Source: Pseudomonas sp. B21-056 (GTDB lineage Bacteria; Pseudomonadota; Gammaproteobacteria; Pseudomonadales; Pseudomonadaceae). From it: a DNA stretch of 64,000 bases. Within the stretch, counting starts at the first letter, position 1, and every line of letters starts with the position of its first letter. Position numbers and translations under genes: made by a program. Under the pieces are notes generated by a model that did not search any database, was not told the DNA's origin, and saw nothing but the letters and a program-made list of their open reading frames with translations. Location of the stretch: positions 5,518,001-5,582,000 of the forward strand of contig NZ_CP087203.1 of the NCBI RefSeq assembly GCF_026016325.1. The letters run 5' to 3'. Positions 6,842 to 16,936 of the stretch are shown piece after piece.

Positions 6842-8491
6842 TCAAAACCCTTGCGGGGTCGAGCGCGTCACGATGGCTTCCACGTTCAAACCTCGCGGCA
6901 AGGCGCCGTAGACCCGACCAGTCGAACCCAGGCGGCTGGCGATGAAGGCGTCGCTGACGTCGCTGTTGCCCGCTTCGAGCAACAACCTGGCTTGCAGGCC
7001 CACGGCGATGTCTTCGGTCAATTGCCGGGCGCGGTACTGGATGTCGTCGGTGTCCTTGAACGCTCCATGCAGTTGATCGATATGGGCCGCCAAGCGTTTA
7101 TCGCCATGACCGTCACCCAATTCGCTGAACAGCACCTCAAGTACCCCTGGTTCTTTGGACAGGGCCCGCAACACATCGAGGCATTGCACGTTGCCGGAGC
7201 CTTCCCACGTTGAATTGACCGGCGCCTCCCGATACAGGCGCGGCAGAATACTGTCTTCGACATAACCGGCGCCCCCCATGCACTCGGCAGCTTCATTGAT
7301 CATCGCGGGCGCGCGCTTGCAGATCCAGTACTTGCCCACCGCCGTCACCAGCCGGGCGAACTTGGCCTCGTGCTCGTCACTCAGGTGATCCAGCGCCCGG
7401 CCCATGCGCAAACTCAAGGCCAACGCGGACTCGCTTTCCAGGGCCAGGTCGGCCAACACGTTTTGCATCAACGGCTGCTCGCTCAACAGCTTGCCGCCGA
7501 CCTTGCGATGGGCACAGTGATGACTGGCCTGGGTCAGCGCCTGGCGCATCAGGGCGCTGGAGCCGACCATGCAATCGAAGCGGGTCATGGCGACCATCTC
7601 GATAATGGTCGGCACGCCGCGCCCTTCTTCACCGACCATCCAGGCCAGGGCACCGCGGAACTCGACTTCGCTGGACGCATTGGAACAGTTGCCCAGCTTG
7701 TTTTTCAACCGCTGGATGTAGAACTGGTTGCGGGTGTCGTCCGGGCGATGGCGCGGCAACAGGAAACAGGTCAGGCCCTTGTCGGTCTGGGCCAGGGTCA
7801 GGAAGGCATCGCACATCGGCGCCGAACAGAACCACTTGTGACCCACCAGCTCATAGGCCTGGCCCGGCCCCCTGGCCCCCACCGGAAAAGCCTTGGTGGT
7901 GTTGGCCCGGACATCGGTACCACCTTGTTTCTCGGTCATTGCCATGCCGAGGGTGACGCCGGCCTTGTGGGCCATGCCGACATTGCGCGGGTCATACTCG
8001 GTGGCGAGCACCTTCGGCAGCCAACGCTCAGCCAGATCCGGTTGCAGGCGCAACGCCGGGACACTGGCAAATGTCATGGTCAGCGGGCAACCGGTGCCGG
8101 CTTCTGCCTGGCTGTGCAGATAAGTCAGCGAAGCACGGGCCACATGAGCACCGGCTTGCGGATGGGCCCAGGGCAAACTGGGCAGGCCATGCTCGACGGC
8201 AGTACGCATCAACTGATGATACGCAGGATGAAATTCCACCAGGTCGATGCGATGACCATAACGATCATGGCTGGAGAACACCGGCTTGTTCTGGTTCGCC
8301 AGGAACCCCGCCTCCATCAGCGGCCCGCCGGCCAGCGCGCCATACTCATCGATCCGCGCCTGGGCCCAGCCGGCGCCAAAACGCTGAGACCATTGTTGCA
8401 GCGGCAGGTCGATGCGATACAGGTTGGCACCGTCCAGGGACAGCGGCTGATTGGTGACGTCGTGGGTTTCGGCGAACTGGTGCAGGTTCAT
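6842..8491 (-). CDS. Acyl-CoA dehydrogenase family protein, AidB-like
   Basis: A 549-residue FAD-dependent acyl-CoA dehydrogenase-fold protein close in length and layout to E. coli AidB (541 residues; alkylation-response protein with isovaleryl-CoA dehydrogenase activity). Evidence: the N-terminal FAETHDVTNQPLSL block typical of AidB, AMTEKQGGTDVRANTT (flavin and substrate binding), RLKNKLGNCSNASSEVEF, ECMGGAGYVEDS, and LYREAPVNSTWEGSGNVQ. I chose the ATG at 8491 for its GAGGA site 7 bp upstream; a longer frame to 8557 adds 22 unlikely residues. No ada/alkB genes lie nearby, so an alkylation role is not supported by context. Confidence 0.85.
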   Translation of the reverse strand: MNLHQFAETHDVTNQPLSLDGANLYRIDLPLQQWSQRFGAGWAQARIDEYGALAGGPLMEAGFLANQNKPVFSSHDRYGHRIDLVEFHPAYHQLMRTAVEHGLPSLPWAHPQAGAHVARASLTYLHSQAEAGTGCPLTMTFASVPALRLQPDLAERWLPKVLATEYDPRNVGMAHKAGVTLGMAMTEKQGGTDVRANTTKAFPVGARGPGQAYELVGHKWFCSAPMCDAFLTLAQTDKGLTCFLLPRHRPDDTRNQFYIQRLKNKLGNCSNASSEVEFRGALAWMVGEEGRGVPTIIEMVAMTRFDCMVGSSALMRQALTQASHHCAHRKVGGKLLSEQPLMQNVLADLALESESALALSLRMGRALDHLSDEHEAKFARLVTAVGKYWICKRAPAMINEAAECMGGAGYVEDSILPRLYREAPVNSTWEGSGNVQCLDVLRALSKEPGVLEVLFSELGDGHGDKRLAAHIDQLHGAFKDTDDIQYRARQLTEDIAVGLQARLLLEAGNSDVSDAFIASRLGSTGRVYGALPRGLNVEAIVTRSTPQGF

Positions 8492-8563
8492 GACGGGGTC
8501 CTCGGTCGGCCAGCAGGAACCAGTTAAGCACCGCCTCCTGGCTGAACAAAGTGTCATACCCGC

Positions 8564-10948
8564 CTAAATGTCGGCGCTTTCACCCTGTTTCGGACAGAGT
8601 ACGCGGCGTTGCAGAGTCGCCTGCAACACCTCGAATTTCACCGGTTTGCCCAGGTAATCGACCAAGGCACCCGCCGGGCAACCATTCGGGCTCAGGTTCG
8701 GGCCAACCACCAGCACCGGCATGTCCTCACAGCCCACCAGGGTGCGGATCTGGCAGCAGACCGACACACCGTCCAGCGGGGGCGACTGGCAATCGAGCAC
8801 CACCGCATCGAAACTCTCGCCGCGCAACATCTCCAGCGCCCCACGACCACTGTCGACGGTGCGCACCCGGTAGCCCAGCTTGAGCAGCATGCCGCGCATG
8901 ACCAATTGATCGATGCTGTCATCATCGGCCAGCAACACTGTGCAGTCCTGAGGCTGACGCGCATCTTGCCTTCCGCTGAACGAAAACGGCGTGGGAACCG
9001 CCATCGGCAAGGCCATTTCAAACTCGATATCGAGCTGGAAACGACTGCCGCGACCGGGCTCGGAGGTATGGGTCAAGCGTCCACCCATCAACCCCACCAG
9101 TTGCCGACAAATCGCCAGCCCCACGCCCAGGCCACCGTACGCACGGGTCATGGAACCGTCGAGCTGGAAAAAGCGCTGGTACAAGGTCGCCTCGCCCAGA
9201 TCGGTGAAGCCGATCCCCGTGTCGATCACGGCGAAGGACAAGCTCCAGCGATCATGCTCCATCGGCTTGCCGCTGACCCGCAGCGCCAGGCCGCCCACCC
9301 GGGTGAACTTGATGGCGTTGTCCAGCAGGCATTCCAGGCACTGGGTCAGTTTGCAACTGTCACCGAGCAAGCGATCCGCCAGACCCGGCGCCACATCAAC
9401 CTTGAAATCCAGGCCCTTGGCCTGGGCATTGGCCGCGAACTGCACCTGCAAGACATCGACCACCGCGCGCAGGCTGAACGGCTTCGGATTGACCTTGAGC
9501 TTGCCGGCCTGCAACTCAGTGAGGGTGAGCATGCCGTTGACCATACGCATCATGTCCCGCGCCGAACCGGCGGCGGTCTGTTGGTATTGGGTCAGTTCCT
9601 CGTCCATCTCGACGGTTTCCATCAACTCCAGCGAGCCGATCACGCCATTCATGGGCGTGCGCAGCTCGTGGGTCAGGGTCGCGAGGAACTCGTCCTTGAG
9701 CTTGTTGCCGTGGGCCAGTTGCTGGTTGAGCAATTCCAGCTTCTGCCCGGCGTCCAGCAGGGTCTGGGCCTGTTGTTCGCGCATGGCGTTGATGCGGTCG
9801 GCCAGGGCCAGGGACAGCAATGCCACTTCAATGGCCGAGCCGATCTGGCTGGCGTACATGGTCAGGAATACGTTCGGCAGATAACCCAGCACCATCAGGG
9901 TGTTGACGATGCCCCCCAGCAAAAACGCCGACCAGGCGATGATGAAATAACGCGCCACCCTAAGCCCGCGCCACCAGGCGAGCAGTCCGGCGGCAAAAAT
10001 CACCACTGTGAACACCAGCGCCAGCGCCGTCGCCAGACGCAATGCCAGGGCGTAACTGGCCATCAGCGACAGGCCCACCACCACCGCACTGAATACCATC
10101 AGAGCCAGCAACAGGCGATCAAGCCAGCTGCTGTGTTGAGCGGTTTGCAGGAAACTGCGGGCAAACTGGCTGCCGAACAAGCCCGCGCAGCCGATGAAGA
10201 ATGGTGTCGCGGCGTTGGTCCACCAAGGGTTGTCCGGCCAGAAATACTCGGCCGCGGCACCGTTGACCGACAACTGGTACAGGCCGAACGAGGCGATATA
10301 AACGATGTAATAGAGGTAACTGGTGTCCCGCACGCTCAGGTAGATGAACAGGTTGTACACCAGCATGCCCAGCAGCACGCCATAGATGATCCCCAGCACG
10401 TACAGGCGCACCGGTTGTTGTTCAAGATAAGCAGTGCTGGACCACAGCGTCAGCGGTGCCTGGATCGACCCCTGGCTTTGCAGGCGCAGGTAAACGGTCT
10501 GGCGCTGATCGGCGAGAAAATCCAGGCTGAACAGGTAGCTGTTCTGACGAATCTCCCGGGCACTGAACGGTAGCGCATCGCCGGTCTGCCGAACCAGGCG
10601 ATAAACGCCATCGGCATCAGGCAGATACAGATCAAGGTGATCCAATGGCGGATAGGCCAGCTCCAGCAACCAGGTGCGCTGGGCATTCACATTGTGGGGG
10701 CGGTAGTGCAGGTCGATCTTCAGCCAGAACGCCGACCGCGAGTAACCGGCGTTCAGGGTTTCCTTGTCGTGGGGTTTGAAGCGACCGGTTGCAGCCTCCG
10801 CCAGCACGTCGTCGATGGTGGCGGTGCCGTTGGCGTCTTCGAACACTTGCAGCGCCTGGCCCAGGGGCAGGCTTTGGGTGAATTCGTCGAATTCGAGGGC
10901 GCTTGCCAAGGGGGACAAGCACAGCAGCAACATCAGCAAATAGCGCAT
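8564..10948 (-). CDS. ladS: Hybrid sensor histidine kinase LadS (7TMR-DISM type)
   Basis: A 794-residue inner-membrane sensor. In P. aeruginosa, LadS (795 residues) feeds the Gac/Rsm pathway controlling biofilm versus acute virulence. Signal peptide 1-17; periplasmic 7TMR-DISMED2 domain about 25-160; seven transmembrane helices about 180-385; HisKA with THELRTP (His427); HATPase with LDNAIKFTRVGG, DTGIGF and YGGLGVGLAI; C-terminal receiver from about 668 with phospho-acceptor Asp719 and the conserved lysine in LGKPV. Synteny with thiD-thiE-hemL supports the name. Oddity: the residues after the receiver Asp read CQSPPLDG, where a methionine is more usual. Confidence 0.92.
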   Translation of the reverse strand: MRYLLMLLLCLSPLASALEFDEFTQSLPLGQALQVFEDANGTATIDDVLAEAATGRFKPHDKETLNAGYSRSAFWLKIDLHYRPHNVNAQRTWLLELAYPPLDHLDLYLPDADGVYRLVRQTGDALPFSAREIRQNSYLFSLDFLADQRQTVYLRLQSQGSIQAPLTLWSSTAYLEQQPVRLYVLGIIYGVLLGMLVYNLFIYLSVRDTSYLYYIVYIASFGLYQLSVNGAAAEYFWPDNPWWTNAATPFFIGCAGLFGSQFARSFLQTAQHSSWLDRLLLALMVFSAVVVGLSLMASYALALRLATALALVFTVVIFAAGLLAWWRGLRVARYFIIAWSAFLLGGIVNTLMVLGYLPNVFLTMYASQIGSAIEVALLSLALADRINAMREQQAQTLLDAGQKLELLNQQLAHGNKLKDEFLATLTHELRTPMNGVIGSLELMETVEMDEELTQYQQTAAGSARDMMRMVNGMLTLTELQAGKLKVNPKPFSLRAVVDVLQVQFAANAQAKGLDFKVDVAPGLADRLLGDSCKLTQCLECLLDNAIKFTRVGGLALRVSGKPMEHDRWSLSFAVIDTGIGFTDLGEATLYQRFFQLDGSMTRAYGGLGVGLAICRQLVGLMGGRLTHTSEPGRGSRFQLDIEFEMALPMAVPTPFSFSGRQDARQPQDCTVLLADDDSIDQLVMRGMLLKLGYRVRTVDSGRGALEMLRGESFDAVVLDCQSPPLDGVSVCCQIRTLVGCEDMPVLVVGPNLSPNGCPAGALVDYLGKPVKFEVLQATLQRRVLCPKQGESADI

Positions 10949-11248
10949 TTAAGCCCCAGCGTGGCCTGTCCGGTTGAGTCAGGAAGCCCCCCATTCCCTG
11001 AGTAGACGTAAAACCGGCATTACCTGTTATGAGTTGGATCCATCCTTAGCATAGCCGTTGATGGCCAATTTGCACCATTGAAATTTCTTTCGAAGAAGGC
11101 TCTAGAACGGGCATTCCAGAGTAAAGCATTGAGATAGAGCTGTTGCTTTGGTCAGGTTGTCGCGCAACCCTGGAACATCGTTCTCCCCGTGACGGGGAAA
11201 TTTATCGGTGGCGCCGACCGAAGGGGTTTGGTGGTAAGCTCGCGCACC
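10949..11248. other. Divergent promoter region between ladS and thiD
   Basis: 300 bp without a gene. Visible are TTCTT-tcg-AAGAA at 11085-11097, and a tight dyad TTCTCCCCgtgacGGGGAA at 11180-11199 upstream of thiD. I see no thiamine pyrophosphate riboswitch (no CTGAGA / ACCTGA motif pair) and no clear terminator T-run. Both genes' promoters should lie here. Confidence 0.5.
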
Positions 11249-12046
11249 ATGAATATCTACAGCTCTCGCCCCGTTGTCCTCTGTCTCTCCGGCCATGATC
11301 CCAGTGGTGGCGCCGGCTTGCAGGCAGATATCGAAGCCCTGCTTGCCCAGGGTTGCCACGCCGCCCCGGCCGTTACCGCGCTGACCGTGCAAGACACGGT
11401 GAACGTGAGCGACTTCCGTGTACTCGATCGCGAGTGGGTCCTGGCCCAAGCCAATGCCGTGCTCAACGATTCGCCGGTCGCCGCGGTCAAGCTGGGCATG
11501 CTCGGCTCCCTGGAGATGGTCGACACGGTGGTCGAACTGCTCCAGGCGCATCCGCACCTGCCCATGGTCTGCGACCCGGTACTGCGCGCCGGCGGTGGCG
11601 GGCGACTGGGCAAGGATGAAGTCGGCTACGCCATGCGTGAACGCTTGCTGCCCCTGGCGATCATCGCCACCCCGAACCTGCCGGAAGCCCGCATCCTCGC
11701 CGAGCTGCCCGAGGGCAGCGCCGACGAGTGCGCGGAAAAACTGCTGCCCTTCGTCAAGCACCTGTTGATCACCGGCGGGCATGGCGACGAACATGAAGTC
11801 CATAATCGCCTGTACAGCCGTGACGGTCGCCGCGAGACATTCACCTGCCAGCGCTTGCCCGGCAGCTACCATGGTTCCGGCTGCACCCTGGCCAGCGCCC
11901 TGACCGGTCGACTGGCCCAGGGCGAACAGCTCGCCAGCGCCGTGCGCACAGCCCTGGACTACACCTGGCGGACCCTGCGCGACGCCGAACAACTGGGCAA
12001 AGGCCAGTTCGTTCCACGCCGCCTGCCGCTGGATTTCTGTTCGTAA
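11249..12046 (+). CDS. thiD: Bifunctional hydroxymethylpyrimidine kinase / phosphomethylpyrimidine kinase
   Basis: Phosphorylates HMP and HMP-phosphate to HMP diphosphate for thiamine synthesis. It has 265 residues with a ribokinase-like fold: [16 protein letters not shown] at the N-terminus, [15 protein letters not shown] in the middle, and the C-terminal anion hole [16 protein letters not shown] with the catalytic Asp replaced in this family by the GSGC loop cysteine. I chose the ATG at 11249, giving [11 protein letters not shown]; the frame runs on upstream but without family sequence. It is followed 31 bp later by thiE, then hemL, as one likely operon. Confidence 0.95.
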   Translation: MNIYSSRPVVLCLSGHDPSGGAGLQADIEALLAQGCHAAPAVTALTVQDTVNVSDFRVLDREWVLAQANAVLNDSPVAAVKLGMLGSLEMVDTVVELLQAHPHLPMVCDPVLRAGGGGRLGKDEVGYAMRERLLPLAIIATPNLPEARILAELPEGSADECAEKLLPFVKHLLITGGHGDEHEVHNRLYSRDGRRETFTCQRLPGSYHGSGCTLASALTGRLAQGEQLASAVRTALDYTWRTLRDAEQLGKGQFVPRRLPLDFCS

Positions 12047-12077
12047 CATCTTTGCCTGTACGCCGGAGGGCTGTGGA

Positions 12078-12704
12078 ATGAAATTACGTGGCCTCTATGC
12101 CATCACTGATAGCCAGTTGCTGGCCGGCAAATTCCTCGCCTATGTAGAAGCGGCGCTGGAAGGCGGCGTCACCCTGCTGCAATACCGCGATAAAAGCAGC
12201 GACGAGGCCCGGCGCCTGCGGGAAGCCGAAGCCCTGCGCGACCTGTGCGAGCGCTACAAAACCCAACTGATCATCAACGACGACGCCGAACTGGCCGCGC
12301 GCCTGGGCGTCGGTGTGCACCTGGGACAGACCGATGGGCCGCTGGCGCCGGTACGGGCATTGCTCGGGCACAAGGCGATCATCGGGTCCACCTGCCACTC
12401 CAGCCTGGACCTGGCCGCACAGGCCGCCGCCGAGGGCGCGAGCTACGTCGCCTTCGGCCGCTTCTTCAACTCCAACACCAAGCCCGGCGCGCCCAGTGCG
12501 AACCTTGAACTGCTCGACCAGGCCCGCCTCAAACTGCATGTACCGGTGTGCGCCATCGGCGGCATCACCCTGGACAACGCCACCCCGCTGGTGGCCCACG
12601 GCGTCGATCTGCTGGCCGTGGTCCATGGCCTGTTCGGCGCCGACAGCACTCAGGAAGTGACGCGCCGCGCCCGCGCATTCAACGATCTGTTGAAGATCAA
12701 ATAA
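12078..12704 (+). CDS. thiE: Thiamine-phosphate synthase
   Basis: Joins HMP diphosphate and thiazole phosphate to make thiamine phosphate. It has 208 residues and a TIM barrel: LYAITD (strand 1), [12 protein letters not shown] (pyrophosphate-binding region), [46 protein letters not shown], and [10 protein letters not shown] at the end. GGAGG lies 9 bp upstream of the ATG. It takes the product of thiD directly upstream. Confidence 0.96.
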   Translation: MKLRGLYAITDSQLLAGKFLAYVEAALEGGVTLLQYRDKSSDEARRLREAEALRDLCERYKTQLIINDDAELAARLGVGVHLGQTDGPLAPVRALLGHKAIIGSTCHSSLDLAAQAAAEGASYVAFGRFFNSNTKPGAPSANLELLDQARLKLHVPVCAIGGITLDNATPLVAHGVDLLAVVHGLFGADSTQEVTRRARAFNDLLKIK

Positions 12705-12727
12705 TTTCCGTTTTCGAGAGACCGACC

Positions 12728-14011
12728 ATGTCCCGTTCCGAAACCCTGTTTGCCAACGCCCAGAAACATATCCCCGGCGGTGTGAACTCGCCCGTCCGTG
12801 CGTTCAAGAGCGTCGGCGGCACCCCGTTGTTCTTCAAACACGCCGAAGGCGCGTACGTAACGGACGAAGACGATAAGCGCTACGTGGATTACGTGGGCTC
12901 GTGGGGTCCGATGATCCTGGGCCACAGCCACCCGGACGTGCTGGATGCCGTGCGCAAGCAACTGGAGCACGGCCTGTCCTACGGCGCCCCGACCGCCATG
13001 GAAACCGAGATGGCCGACCTGGTCTGCTCCCTCGTGCCGTCGATGGAGATGGTGCGCATGGTCAGCTCCGGCACCGAGGCGACCATGAGCGCGATCCGCC
13101 TGGCCCGGGGCTACACCGGTCGTGACAGCATCATCAAGTTCGAAGGTTGCTACCACGGCCACTCCGACAGCCTGCTGGTCAAGGCCGGTTCCGGCGCATT
13201 GACCCAGGGCGTACCGAGTTCCGCCGGCGTGCCGGCGGCGTTCGCCAGACACACCCTGACCCTGCCGTTCAACGACCTCGAAGAAGTCGAGAAGATGCTC
13301 GCTGACGTCGGCCAGGAAGTGGCCTGCATCATCGTCGAGCCAGTGGCTGGCAACATGAACTGCGTACCGCCGGCGCCGGGCTTCCTCGAAGGCTTGCGCA
13401 GCCTGTGCGACAAACACGGCGTGGTCCTGATCTTCGACGAAGTGATGACCGGTTTCCGTGTCGCCCTCGGTGGCGCCCAGGCCCATTACGGCGTGACGCC
13501 GGACCTGAGCACCTTCGGCAAGATCATCGGCGGCGGCATGCCGGTGGGCTGCTTCGGCGGCAAGCGCGCCATCATGGAATGCATCGCGCCACTGGGCCCG
13601 GTCTACCAGGCCGGCACCCTGTCGGGCAACCCACTGGCCATGGCCGCCGGCCTGACCACGCTGCGCCTGATCAGCCGCCCGGGCTTCCATGCCGAGCTGA
13701 CCGATTTTACCACCCGCCTGCTCGACGGCCTGCAGATTCGCGCCGACGCCGCCGGCATCCCGTTCGTGACCACCCAGGCCGGCGGCATGTTCGGCCTGTA
13801 TTTCAGTGGCGCCGACGACATCGTGACCTTCGAAGACGTGATGGCCAGCGACGCGGATCGCTTCAAGCGTTTCTTCCACCTGATGCTCGAAGGCGGCGTT
13901 TACCTGGCACCGAGTGCGTTCGAGGCCGGCTTCACTTCCATCGCCCATGGCGAGGCCGAGCTGAAGATCACCCTCGACGCCGCTGAGCGAGCCTTCGCCG
14001 CAATGAAATAA
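12728..14011 (+). CDS. hemL: Glutamate-1-semialdehyde 2,1-aminomutase
   Basis: PLP enzyme converting glutamate-1-semialdehyde to 5-aminolevulinate in the C5 pathway of haem synthesis. It has 427 residues, the normal length. Motifs: [17 protein letters not shown] at the start, [16 protein letters not shown] (PLP phosphate), [26 protein letters not shown], and the PLP lysine in [13 protein letters not shown] (about residue 266). It starts 23 bp after thiE, as in P. aeruginosa. Confidence 0.97.
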   Translation: MSRSETLFANAQKHIPGGVNSPVRAFKSVGGTPLFFKHAEGAYVTDEDDKRYVDYVGSWGPMILGHSHPDVLDAVRKQLEHGLSYGAPTAMETEMADLVCSLVPSMEMVRMVSSGTEATMSAIRLARGYTGRDSIIKFEGCYHGHSDSLLVKAGSGALTQGVPSSAGVPAAFARHTLTLPFNDLEEVEKMLADVGQEVACIIVEPVAGNMNCVPPAPGFLEGLRSLCDKHGVVLIFDEVMTGFRVALGGAQAHYGVTPDLSTFGKIIGGGMPVGCFGGKRAIMECIAPLGPVYQAGTLSGNPLAMAAGLTTLRLISRPGFHAELTDFTTRLLDGLQIRADAAGIPFVTTQAGGMFGLYFSGADDIVTFEDVMASDADRFKRFFHLMLEGGVYLAPSAFEAGFTSIAHGEAELKITLDAAERAFAAMK

Positions 14012-14022
14012 ACCTGTGGATA

Positions 14023-14050
14023 ACTGACGCTGGCTGACACCAGCGTCAGT
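14023..14050. terminator. Perfect hairpin after hemL
   Basis: ACTGACGCTGG and CCAGCGTCAGT form an 11-bp perfect stem with loop CTGACA, 12 bp after the hemL stop. There is no T-run after it, so it may be a weak or Rho-assisted terminator or an mRNA 3' stabiliser. Confidence 0.55.
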
Positions 14051-14228
14051 GATTACCGACAAGCCTCGCCTCTTTTCCTACGTATTGATCTATAAAGCAG
14101 CCATCGACACGCTCTGGCAGCAGAAAAACGAGTAAAGACTTTGTAAGGAAGCCCCTGCTTATTTCATAATGCGCGCTTATTGGATCCCCCGGAGGGTCCG
14201 CGCGCCCCTCAGAGGTAAGTCGATTCCC

Positions 14229-14783
14229 ATGAACCGCACCGGCCGCACCCTTGCCCTGGGCTGCCTGTTGCTCCTTCAGCCGCTGCTCGCGAACGCACAG
14301 GCAGGCGGTAACTCGTTGTTGATCCCGGCGATGGGCCGTTGCACGCTCAACACCCAGCCACAAGATCTCGCACCAGCCCTCGACGCCTGTCAAAAAGCGG
14401 CGGATGCAGGCGATGCACAAGCACAATACGAGTTGGGTGAGTTCTACTACGAAGGCAAGTCTGCGCCGCGCGACCTCAAGCAAGCCCTCAACTATTTCGA
14501 AAAAGCCTCGCTGCAAGGCCATGCCCAGGCGCAATTCAAGCTGGGCGGCATGTTCTTTCATGGCGAAGGCGTACCTGCCAACAACGTCCAGGCCTACATC
14601 GTGCTGAAGATGGCGGCGGTCAATGGCGCCGAAGATGCGCTGGACACCGCCGACGAAGTCGCCGAGCAGATGCCCCGTGCCGAACTGGAAGTGGCGACCC
14701 AGGTGCTGGGGCAGATCTTCCGAAAATACCTGATGGAACTGCAGAACGCCGATGGGCGTACGCCTTTCTCGCCCTTACCCTGA
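14229..14783 (+). CDS. Exported Sel1-like/TPR repeat protein
   Basis: A 184-residue predicted periplasmic protein. Signal peptide about 1-23 (LALGCLLLLQPLLANAQA). Sel1-like repeats follow, readable as DAQAQYELGEFYYEGKSAPRDLKQA and HAQAQFKLGGMFFHGEGVPANNVQA when split at their conserved A-x-Y/F-x-L-G cores. A third degenerate helical repeat ends the protein. Such repeats bind other proteins. The ATG at 14229 is chosen because it begins the signal peptide; GAGGTAA lies upstream at a longer than ideal spacing. Conserved position after hemL; the partner is unknown. Confidence 0.82.
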   Translation: MNRTGRTLALGCLLLLQPLLANAQAGGNSLLIPAMGRCTLNTQPQDLAPALDACQKAADAGDAQAQYELGEFYYEGKSAPRDLKQALNYFEKASLQGHAQAQFKLGGMFFHGEGVPANNVQAYIVLKMAAVNGAEDALDTADEVAEQMPRAELEVATQVLGQIFRKYLMELQNADGRTPFSPLP

Positions 14784-14792
14784 CGGCCCCTT

Positions 14793-14918
14793 GTGGCGAG
14801 GGGATTTATCCCCGCTGGGCTGCGCAGCAGCCCCAGAAAACTTGAAGCCAACCAGAAATATCGAAGTGGCAGGGTCAGGGCCGCTTCGCGCCCCAGCGGG
14901 GATAAATCCCCTCGCCAC
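14793..14918. repeat. REP2 long inverted repeat
   Basis: GTGGCGAGGGGATTTATCCC-CGCTGGG at one end and its reverse complement at the other, about 60 bp apart, between two convergent genes. Each end holds an inner palindrome GGGGATTTATCCCC. First of six such copies in the window; several inner flanks are GC-TGCG-GCAGC-like and differ between copies. Confidence 0.92.
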
Positions 14919-14929
14919 AAAGGCCAGAT

Positions 14930-15259
14930 TTACTTTTCCGGCATCGGCATCGGAAACGGCATCACATTGCCGACCGTTCCCCGGGCTTCGCTGATTTTCG
15001 GCGTACCCAGGCGCTCGACTTCGTCGATGCGCACGATCGAGTGCATCGGCACGAAGCTGCGCACCACGCCTTCGAACTGCGCCTTGAGCTTTTCTTCGCT
15101 CGGGTCGACGACCACTTGCGTGCGCTCGCCAAAGACGAACTCTTCCACTTCCAGGAAGCCCCACAGATCACTCTGATAGATCTGCTTGGCGTACATTTCG
15201 AACACCTGGCCCTGGTTGAGGAAAATCACCTTGTAGATTGGAGCTTCACGTTTGGTCAT
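14930..15259 (-). CDS. DUF1820 family protein
   Basis: A 109-residue cytosolic protein of unknown function. The N-terminal block [18 protein letters not shown] and the central [12 protein letters not shown] are the recognisable family features; it ends in a Pro/Met-rich tail. It is transcribed divergently from miaB, 132 bp apart, as in P. aeruginosa. No catalytic motif is visible. Confidence 0.88.
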   Translation of the reverse strand: MTKREAPIYKVIFLNQGQVFEMYAKQIYQSDLWGFLEVEEFVFGERTQVVVDPSEEKLKAQFEGVVRSFVPMHSIVRIDEVERLGTPKISEARGTVGNVMPFPMPMPEK

Positions 15260-15352
15260 GGCGGGCGAAACACATCGGCAGGTAAAAATGAGGGCGCGAA
15301 CTATAGCATAGCCACTGCTCGCACAGCGGTAGGAACCGCGGGACTTGTTCCC

Positions 15353-15358
15353 TATAAT
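15353..15358 (+). promoter_or_regulatory. Probable -10 element (TATAAT) of miaB
   Basis: A perfect TATAAT stands 33 bp before the miaB start codon. The -35 region 17 bp further upstream is poor. The dyad GCGGT-agg-aACCGC lies over that position and could bind a regulator. Confidence 0.45.
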
Positions 15359-15391
15359 GCGCGGTTCTTTGAATCACGTGATGACCCGTCC

Positions 15392-16720
15392 ATGGCCAAG
15401 AAGCTTTACATCGAAACCCACGGTTGCCAGATGAACGAGTACGACAGCTCGCGCATGGTCGATCTGCTGGGTGAGCACCAGGCCCTGGAAGTCACCGCAC
15501 GCGCCGAAGACGCGGACGTGATCCTGCTCAACACCTGTTCGATCCGCGAACGCGCCCAGGACCGGGTCTATTCCCAGCTCGGCCGCTGGCGCGAACTGAA
15601 GCTGGCCAATCCGGAGATGGTCATCGCCGTGGGCGGTTGCGTGGCCAGCCAGGAAGGCGCCGCCATTCGGGACCGTGCGCCGTATGTGGACGTGGTCTTC
15701 GGCCCGCAGACCCTGCACCGCCTGCCGGAGATGATCGACGCGGCGCGTGTCACCAGGCTGCCGCAAGTGGACGTTTCGTTCCCGGAAATCGAAAAATTCG
15801 ACCACCTGCCCGAGCCGCGTATCGATGGCCCGAGCGCCTATGTCTCGGTCATGGAAGGCTGTAGCAAGTACTGCACGTTCTGCGTGGTGCCCTACACCCG
15901 GGGCGAAGAAGTCAGCCGGCCCTTCGACGACGTGATCGCCGAGATCATCCACCTGGCGGAAAACGGCGTGCGGGAAGTGACCTTGCTGGGACAGAACGTC
16001 AACGGTTATCGCGGCCTGACCCACGACGGACGCCTGGCGGACCTCGCCGAACTGATCCGGGTGGTGGCGGCGGTGGACGGCATCGACCGCATTCGCTACA
16101 CCACCTCCCATCCGCTGGAGTTCTCCGACAGCCTGATCCGCGCCCATGCCGAGGTCCCGGAGCTGGTCAAGCACCTGCACTTGCCGGTGCAGTCGGGCTC
16201 CGACCGGATCCTGGCAGCCATGAAGCGCAACCACACGGCATTGGAATACAAATCCAAGCTGCGCAAACTGCGGGCGGCGGTGCCGGGGATCTGCATCAGC
16301 TCGGACTTCATCGTCGGCTTTCCCGGCGAAACCGAGAAAGACTTCCAGCAGACCATGAAGTTGATCGAAGACGTCGGTTTCGACTTCTCCTACTCGTTCG
16401 TCTACAGCCAGCGCCCCGGCACCCCGGCGGCCGACATGGCGGACGACACCCCCGAAGAACTGAAAAAAGAACGGCTCAACGCCTTGCAACACCGCCTGAA
16501 CCAGCAAGGTTTCGAGATCAGCCGACAAATGGTCGGCTCCGTCCAACGGATCCTGGTCACCGATTACTCGAAAAAAGACCCGGGTGAACTGCAAGGCCGG
16601 ACCGAAAACAATCGGATCGTCAATTTCCGCTGCGACACTCCGGCGCTGATCGGCCAGTTCGCCGACGTGCACATCGACGCCGCGCAACCGCACTCGCTGC
16701 GCGGCTCGTTGATCCAATAA
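15392..16720 (+). CDS. miaB: tRNA-2-methylthio-N6-dimethylallyladenosine synthase MiaB
   Basis: Radical-SAM methylthiotransferase that converts i6A37 to ms2i6A37 in tRNAs reading UNN codons. It has 442 residues. The N-terminal UPF0004 domain binds the second 4Fe-4S cluster (cysteines in [21 protein letters not shown] and VGGCVAS). The radical SAM motif is CSKYCTFC (CxxxCxxC) at about residue 157. The C-terminal TRAM domain covers about 375-440. The ATG at 15392 begins the family sequence; no strong ribosome site precedes it. Confidence 0.97.
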   Translation: MAKKLYIETHGCQMNEYDSSRMVDLLGEHQALEVTARAEDADVILLNTCSIRERAQDRVYSQLGRWRELKLANPEMVIAVGGCVASQEGAAIRDRAPYVDVVFGPQTLHRLPEMIDAARVTRLPQVDVSFPEIEKFDHLPEPRIDGPSAYVSVMEGCSKYCTFCVVPYTRGEEVSRPFDDVIAEIIHLAENGVREVTLLGQNVNGYRGLTHDGRLADLAELIRVVAAVDGIDRIRYTTSHPLEFSDSLIRAHAEVPELVKHLHLPVQSGSDRILAAMKRNHTALEYKSKLRKLRAAVPGICISSDFIVGFPGETEKDFQQTMKLIEDVGFDFSYSFVYSQRPGTPAADMADDTPEELKKERLNALQHRLNQQGFEISRQMVGSVQRILVTDYSKKDPGELQGRTENNRIVNFRCDTPALIGQFADVHIDAAQPHSLRGSLIQ

Positions 16721-16734
16721 CACCTCAATGCCCT

Positions 16735-16822
16735 GTGGGAGCGAGCTTGCTCGCGATGGCGGTTTAATACTCAGCATCTGTGTTGAATGTGACGCCCTCA
16801 TCGCGAGCAAGCTCGCTCCCAC
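16735..16822. repeat. REP1 doublet
   Basis: Inverted pair of REP1 cores (the GAGCTTGCTC variant) between miaB and the ybeZ operon. Confidence 0.92.
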
Positions 16823-16936
16823 AATGACCACGCCAAGCCCTGTGATCAGATTGCCCTGCTTAAGACCTTTCGCACCCAGCCTACTGGCGTTATCCTTGAT
16901 TTCATCTCAATTGCCCCCGGGCGGCTAAAAACGACC

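Noticed and set aside
8609..10573. 654-codon plus-strand open frame across ladS
   Set aside because: Shadow of ladS; composition rich in His, Gln and Arg and no recognisable domain.
11000..11248. Thiamine pyrophosphate riboswitch ahead of thiD
   Set aside because: The conserved CTGAGA and ACCTGA-type elements are absent; only short dyads are seen.
12650..14062. 470-codon minus-strand open frame across hemL
   Set aside because: Shadow of hemL, which is complete with its PLP lysine motif.
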